From: UBA6215 sp964484255
Lineage (GTDB): Bacteria > Omnitrophota > Gorgyraeia > Pluralincolimonadales > Pluralincolimonadaceae
Assembly (NCBI GenBank): GCA_964484255.1
Contig: CAZAEH010000039.1
Location: 1 to 9,226, forward strand
DNA: 9,226 nt
Direction of reading: 5' to 3'
Part shown: positions 5,785-9,226 of the stretch, in pieces
How the letters are laid out: each line of letters begins with the position of its first letter
How positions within the stretch are numbered: position 1 is the first letter of the stretch
Program-made: the position numbers and the translations under genes
Notes under the pieces: generated by a model
Databases searched by the model: none
Told to the model about the DNA's origin: nothing
Seen by the model: only the letters and a program-made list of their open reading frames with translations

Positions 5785-7191
5785 ATGCTCAAAGAACACA
5801 CCCAAGTACTTAACAGGATGATGGTATTCGCCGATGCCGTAGTTGCGGCAGCGGCTTTCTTTGCCGGCTACCTCCTGCGTGTTTCTCTTAATGATATTTA
5901 TCCGATAGGGGCCTATCTAAAACTCCTGCCGTTTTTTGTGGTCATATGGATAGTGTTATTCGCGGTCTTAGGCATGTATAATTCATTCCGCGTAAAACCG
6001 TTTTTTGATATTGTATCTATAATATTGGCTTCCGCGTTTATAGGGTTTGTCCTGCTCGGCAGTGTCATATACGTGTTGAAAGAAAAAGAAATAAGCCGCG
6101 TGCTCATAATTATGATGTATGGCATTGGGGCGGTGTTCTTTTGCATAGAGAAGGTTGCACTGATAAATTCGTTCAGGTATATGCGCAGGCGGGGATATAA
6201 TACCCGCAATATACTTATAGTAGGCACGGGGAGGCGCGCGCAGCATTTCACCGAAACCGTAGAAAAACATGATGAATGGGGTTTTAAGGTGATCGGTTAC
6301 ATCGATGAAGACCCTTCCAAGACAGGGCAGGAGATACACGGTAAGAAAGTGATAGGGATATTCGGAGATCTTGCGCGCATCCTTCACGGCAGGGTCATAG
6401 ACCACGTTGTTTTTGTGGTCCCGCGGCTCTGGTTCGAGAAGATAGAAGACCTGATACGGCTTTGCGAGACAGAGGGCATTCCTGCGAGCGTCGTGGTGGA
6501 CCTGTATGAGTTGAAATTTGCCCGTTCAAAACAGACGAACTTTTGCGGGATACCCATGCTTACATTTGAATCCGCTCCGGACAGGCTTTGGGAATTGCTC
6601 GTAAAACGCTTGTTTGATATATTGGTCTCGGCGATAGGGCTTATTGTCCTTTCTCCGCTGTTTTTGGTCTTGGCGGCAGGCATAAAAGTGACTTCCAAGG
6701 GCCATGTTTTCTTTAAACAGAAACGCTGCGGCCTTAACGGGCGCAGATTCGTCCTTTATAAATTCAGGACGATGGTAAAAGGCGCGGAGGAAAAGCTTGC
6801 CGAACTGCGTAAGTTCAATGAAATGGACGGCCCGGTTTTCAAGATGAAGAAGGACCCGCGTGTCACCCCCGTAGGGTGGTTCCTGCGCAAGTCAAGCCTC
6901 GATGAGCTTCCCCAGCTTTGGAACGTATTTAAAGGGGATATGAGCATAGTCGGGCCGCGGCCTCCGATACCTGCCGAAGTCGATAAATACGACAACTGGC
7001 AGCGCCGCCGCCTGAGCATGAGGCCGGGCATCACCTGCCTCTGGCAGGTAAAAGGCCGCAACGAGATAACGGATTTCAACGAGTGGATGCGCCTCGATCT
7101 TGAGTATATCGATAATTGGTCATTGTGGCTCGATATTAAGATATTATTTTCCACTATACCTGTAGTCCTTTTGGCGAAAGGAGCTAAGTAG
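5785..7191 (+). CDS. Polyprenyl-phosphate sugar-1-phosphate transferase (initiating enzyme, WbaP/WcaJ type)
   Basis: The 468-residue protein has the full layout of the large polyisoprenyl-phosphate hexose-1-phosphate transferases. There are about four N-terminal membrane helices (roughly 12-125), then a nucleotide-binding-like domain beginning NILIVGTGRRAQ (142-153) and running to about 260, then the catalytic domain from KRLFDILVSAIG (274-285). That domain has the re-entrant hydrophobic helix, YKFRTM (325-330), SLDELPQLWNV with the catalytic Asp-Glu pair D373-E374, SIVGPRPP (387-394), RPGITCLWQVKGR (413-425) and the C-terminal DLEYIDNWS (438-446). It moves a sugar-1-phosphate, often glucose or galactose, from UDP-sugar to undecaprenyl phosphate and so starts each repeat unit. 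The start is supported by the family-like MLKEH N-terminus ahead of the first helix; no Shine-Dalgarno is seen. The TAG stop is followed at once by the next ATG in the same frame. Confidence 0.95.
   Translation: MLKEHTQVLNRMMVFADAVVAAAAFFAGYLLRVSLNDIYPIGAYLKLLPFFVVIWIVLFAVLGMYNSFRVKPFFDIVSIILASAFIGFVLLGSVIYVLKEKEISRVLIIMMYGIGAVFFCIEKVALINSFRYMRRRGYNTRNILIVGTGRRAQHFTETVEKHDEWGFKVIGYIDEDPSKTGQEIHGKKVIGIFGDLARILHGRVIDHVVFVVPRLWFEKIEDLIRLCETEGIPASVVVDLYELKFARSKQTNFCGIPMLTFESAPDRLWELLVKRLFDILVSAIGLIVLSPLFLVLAAGIKVTSKGHVFFKQKRCGLNGRRFVLYKFRTMVKGAEEKLAELRKFNEMDGPVFKMKKDPRVTPVGWFLRKSSLDELPQLWNVFKGDMSIVGPRPPIPAEVDKYDNWQRRRLSMRPGITCLWQVKGRNEITDFNEWMRLDLEYIDNWSLWLDIKILFSTIPVVLLAKGAK
7177..7183 (+). promoter_or_regulatory. 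Shine-Dalgarno of the small secreted protein
   Basis: AAAGGAG lies eight bases before the ATG at 7192, inside the last codons of the sugar transferase gene. It supports a start at the zero-gap junction rather than further in. Confidence 0.8.
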
Positions 7192-7581
7192 ATGTTGAAG
7201 AAGATCTACGCCATTGCCGTGTTCGCGATGTTCCCGTTCGCCGTATCCGGTAATTTCGCGGAAGTCGCGCAACCCCGGATCATCGCCCCTACCGGCGCTG
7301 TGGATATCTCCGGCAAGGATACGGTTGAGTTCAAGTGGTATTACGACATACGCAGCGCGCAGGGTCAGGGAGGCAGTTACGAGATAGAGATATACAAAGC
7401 AGGGATGATGGTACAGGGTAATATGGTATATGAGCAGAAGGTCCCTTTCGGGCGCGATACCCTGCAGGTTGACGCCAAGCTCTTCCAGCCCGGCCAGGGA
7501 TATTCGTGGCAGATAAGGTTTATCAAATATGATTTAAGAAAGAGCGATTGGGTGATATCGAGTTTTAAGGTGGCGGAATAA
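7192..7581 (+). CDS. Small secreted Fn3-like beta-sandwich protein, function unknown
   Basis: This 129-residue protein begins with a signal-peptide-like stretch (hydrophobic about 5-18, then VSG as a possible cleavage site near residue 20). The rest looks like one beta-sandwich of fibronectin type III style: PRIIAPTGAVDI, then TVEFKWYYD, YEIEIYKAG, a GRDTLQVDAKLF strand pair, GYSWQIRFIKYD and a closing WVISSFKVAE. I do not recognise a named family and see no catalytic residues. It sits between the initiating transferase and the flippase with no spacing on either side and in the same frame, which points to tight co-expression with the polysaccharide machinery. Binding of glycan or a protein partner outside the cytoplasm is a guess from the fold. 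Confidence 0.8.
   Translation: MLKKIYAIAVFAMFPFAVSGNFAEVAQPRIIAPTGAVDISGKDTVEFKWYYDIRSAQGQGGSYEIEIYKAGMMVQGNMVYEQKVPFGRDTLQVDAKLFQPGQGYSWQIRFIKYDLRKSDWVISSFKVAE
7567..7573 (+). promoter_or_regulatory. Shine-Dalgarno that supports the TTG start
   Basis: AAGGTGG, within the last codons of the preceding gene, lies eight bases before the TTG at 7582. The same spacing is used at the preceding junction. The codon just before the TTG is an in-frame TAA and the next in-frame ATG is nearly 100 codons on, so this site fixes the start. Confidence 0.7.
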
Positions 7582-8904
7582 TTGTTAAGGAATTTTAATA
7601 CCGAAAAAAAACGGTTAGCGGCAAATTTCTTCAGCCTTTCTACGATAGAGGCAGCAAACTATATTTTACCGCTTATCACGGTACCTTACCTTGTGCGCGT
7701 GCTCGGGCCGGCAAAATTCGGGCTCGTAGCTTTTGCCCAGGCCCTTATCCAGTATTTCATAACCTTCACGGATTACGGCTTCCAGCTTACCGCTACCCGC
7801 GCCATATCGGTGGCGAGGGATGACGCCGGCAAGGTCTCGCGCATATTCTCTGCCGTTACGCTCACCAAGGCCGTATTCATGCTTGCCAGCTTTGCGGCTG
7901 TCTCGGCCATAGTATTCTCCGTGCCAAAGTTCAGGCAGGATGCCCTTTTGTATATCTTCGCGTTCGGGATGGTCATCGGGGATGTCCTTTTCCCGGTTTG
8001 GCTTTTCCAGGGTCTTGAAAGGATGAAGTTCATAGCTGCGCTTAACCTGCTTTCGCGGGCCCTTTTCGTGATGGCCATATTCATCTTCGTAAGGAAAGAA
8101 TCCGATTATCTCTACGCGCCGCTTATTACTTCGGCGGGGACTATAGTCGCGGGTGCAGTGAGCATGTTCGTGATAATCTCGCGGCTTGGCATAAAGTTCG
8201 TCCTGCCGCCGCTTCCGGAGATGATCACGCAGATAAAAGAGGGATGGAACGTCTTCATCTCCATGGTATCGATAAGCTTGATAACCACGAGCAACACGTT
8301 CGTGCTCGGGCTCTTTGCGCCTAACGAAATAGTCGGCTACTATTCGGCGGGGGAGAAGATAATAAACTTGGTCAACAAGGCGTTCAACCCCATTCTTGTG
8401 GCGGTATATCCGCATATCGCCAAGACCGCGGCCGAGGCGCGCGATATAGCCGTTATCAAGCTCAGGAAACTGTTTGTGCTTGTGATGACCGCATCTTTCG
8501 CTGTCTTCGCAGGGATATTCGTTTTTAGCGGTTTGATAGTAGCGGTGGTCCTCGGGCCGAAGTTCGGTCCCACGGAGGCCGTTCTCAGGGTGCTGTCCCC
8601 AATAGCTTTCATAGTGCCGGTGGCGTACATCTTCGCCAACCTGGGGTTGCTGCCGTTCAAGCTGGACAGGTATTTTGCGAGGATATATATATTCGGAGGA
8701 TTACTGAACCTGTCGCTTTTGATCATACTGGTATATTTCTTAAAAGCCGGAGCGATCGGCACGGCTGCAGCTGTCCTCATTACCCAGGCAGTTATTACCG
8801 CGCTTATGTGGCGGGTCTTGAGCAGGCACGGGATAAGGATCGTCAATATGGATATACCGTCGCTGTTGGCGGTATTTAATAATAAGGCGATAATAGATAA
8901 TTAA
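7582..8904 (+). CDS. wzx: Wzx-type polysaccharide flippase (MOP/PST family)
   Basis: The 440-residue protein is polytopic, with hydrophobic helices throughout and the N-terminal signature of Wzx/RfbX flippases: a basic NTEKKRLAANFFSLS stretch, then ITVPYLVRVLGPAKFGLVAF, YFITFTDYGFQLTATRAIS and a second conserved block around VFPVWLFQGLERMKFIA. Members of this family move polyprenyl-diphosphate-linked repeat units from the cytoplasmic to the outer face of the membrane. Length is normal and no frameshift is seen. It starts with TTG directly after the TAA stop of the preceding gene and in the same frame; any later ATG would remove the first membrane helices. It is probably translated by coupling or re-initiation from the upstream gene. 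The substrate glycan is not predictable. Confidence 0.92.
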   Translation: MLRNFNTEKKRLAANFFSLSTIEAANYILPLITVPYLVRVLGPAKFGLVAFAQALIQYFITFTDYGFQLTATRAISVARDDAGKVSRIFSAVTLTKAVFMLASFAAVSAIVFSVPKFRQDALLYIFAFGMVIGDVLFPVWLFQGLERMKFIAALNLLSRALFVMAIFIFVRKESDYLYAPLITSAGTIVAGAVSMFVIISRLGIKFVLPPLPEMITQIKEGWNVFISMVSISLITTSNTFVLGLFAPNEIVGYYSAGEKIINLVNKAFNPILVAVYPHIAKTAAEARDIAVIKLRKLFVLVMTASFAVFAGIFVFSGLIVAVVLGPKFGPTEAVLRVLSPIAFIVPVAYIFANLGLLPFKLDRYFARIYIFGGLLNLSLLIILVYFLKAGAIGTAAAVLITQAVITALMWRVLSRHGIRIVNMDIPSLLAVFNNKAIIDN

Positions 8905-8915
8905 ACGGTCCGCGC

Positions 8916-8944
8916 TTGAAAGGATCGCGTTATAGTGATATAAA
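8916..8944 (+). promoter_or_regulatory. Promoter of the SORL-like gene
   Basis: TTGAAA (8916-8921), a 17-base spacer and TATAAA (8939-8944) each differ from consensus at one position, and TGA before the -10 gives an extended -10. Transcription should start near 8951. GGGAGGAG at 8968-8975 is the ribosome binding site, unusually close to the ATG at 8978. Confidence 0.7.
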
Positions 8945-8977
8945 TATAGCCGGGCGGTTTTGTGAGCGGGAGGAGAT

Positions 8978-9226
8978 ATGAAGATACCGGTTCTTGCTTT
9001 TATCTTTGCGGTGCTGGCGGTTCCCCCGGCATTTGCGCATCCGCCGTCATTGGTCGATATTTCTTTGACGGACACCGGCAAGGTGCAGGTTATGGTCACC
9101 CATGCCGTGGGCAACCCCAAGGAACACTACATCTATAGAATAGAGCTGTTTGTCAACGGCGTGAAGGTAGAGGAAAGGGAGTACACGTCCCAGTTGGGCA
9201 ACCAGCAGATAGATGTTTTTAAGGTC
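8978..9226 (+). CDS. Secreted superoxide-reductase-like (SORL) fold protein, 5' part
   Basis: The first 83 residues are visible; the gene runs off the window. A signal peptide spans 1-20 with AFA before the predicted cleavage site, so the mature protein would begin with His21 (HPPS). The next part, VTHAVGNPKEHYIYRIELFVNGVKV split over strands from about 40 to 64, resembles the desulfoferrodoxin/superoxide reductase beta-sandwich, where HPM-x3-HYI carries two iron-ligand histidines. Here the two histidines (H42 and H50) are eight apart rather than six, so iron binding in the classical geometry is doubtful. The remaining ligands would lie beyond the window. The gene follows the flippase by 73 bases with its own promoter, so its link to polysaccharide assembly is by position only. 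Confidence 0.7.
   Translation, partial: MKIPVLAFIFAVLAVPPAFAHPPSLVDISLTDTGKVQVMVTHAVGNPKEHYIYRIELFVNGVKVEEREYTSQLGNQQIDVFKV

Noticed and set aside
5983..6405. Open frame on - opposite the sugar transferase gene
   Set aside because: No recognisable motif, start signal or promoter; fully within a well-supported gene.
7582..7881. A later ATG start for the flippase
   Set aside because: The first in-frame ATG is nearly 100 codons in and would remove conserved N-terminal membrane helices; the TTG has a well-placed Shine-Dalgarno.
7666..8415. 249-residue open frame on - opposite the flippase gene
   Set aside because: It is very rich in Arg, Tyr, His and Glu with no domain pattern, has no ribosome binding site, and lies entirely opposite a strongly supported membrane protein; it is a codon-composition shadow.
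1..9226. tRNA or rRNA genes, CRISPR arrays, insertion sequences, attachment sites
   Set aside because: No cloverleaf, rRNA core sequence, regularly spaced repeat, transposase or terminal inverted repeat was seen on reading both strands.

Overview
This window looks like part of an envelope or extracellular polysaccharide assembly locus from an uncultured, probably Gram-negative, bacterium. Heavy use of the ATA isoleucine codon, medium GC on the right and the mix of a Wzx/Wzy-type pathway with short secreted beta-rich proteins fit a lineage such as Candidatus Omnitrophota. That placement is inference only; no rRNA or other marker gene is present.

Layout. The left part (1-1061, AT-rich) holds the 3' end of a GT4 glycosyltransferase and a complete WecG/TagA/CpsF glycosyltransferase, both on +. 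A secreted clan GH-A glycoside hydrolase lies on - (1044-2450). It converges on and overlaps the WecG-type gene and diverges from a membrane-anchored helical-repeat protein with a C-terminal carbohydrate-binding domain (2519-3541). That protein overlaps by 8 bases an O-antigen ligase/polymerase (Wzy/WaaL-like, 3534-4736). A secreted protein with two tandem FecR-like domains (4799-5710) has its own consensus promoter and a strong intrinsic terminator. Then come three genes in one reading frame with zero-base gaps: the initiating polyprenyl-phosphate sugar transferase (5785-7191), a small secreted Fn3-like protein (7192-7581) and a Wzx flippase that starts with TTG (7582-8904). A secreted superoxide-reductase-like (SORL) fold protein with its own promoter begins at 8978 and runs off the end.

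How the parts fit. The sugar transferase puts the first sugar phosphate on the polyprenyl carrier. The WecG-type and GT4 enzymes extend the lipid-linked unit, the flippase moves it across the membrane, and the Wzy/WaaL-like protein polymerises or transfers it. The hydrolase may trim or release polymer, and the anchored carbohydrate-binding protein may hold it next to the Wzy-like enzyme. No chain-length regulator or outer-membrane exporter is visible here.

The points most worth a second look are: three genes whose -10 boxes sit 6-12 bases before the ATG with no Shine-Dalgarno (candidate leaderless mRNAs); the same-frame stop/start gene junctions; the anchored carbohydrate-binding protein translationally linked to the polymerase; and the tandem FecR-like unit expressed separately inside the locus.
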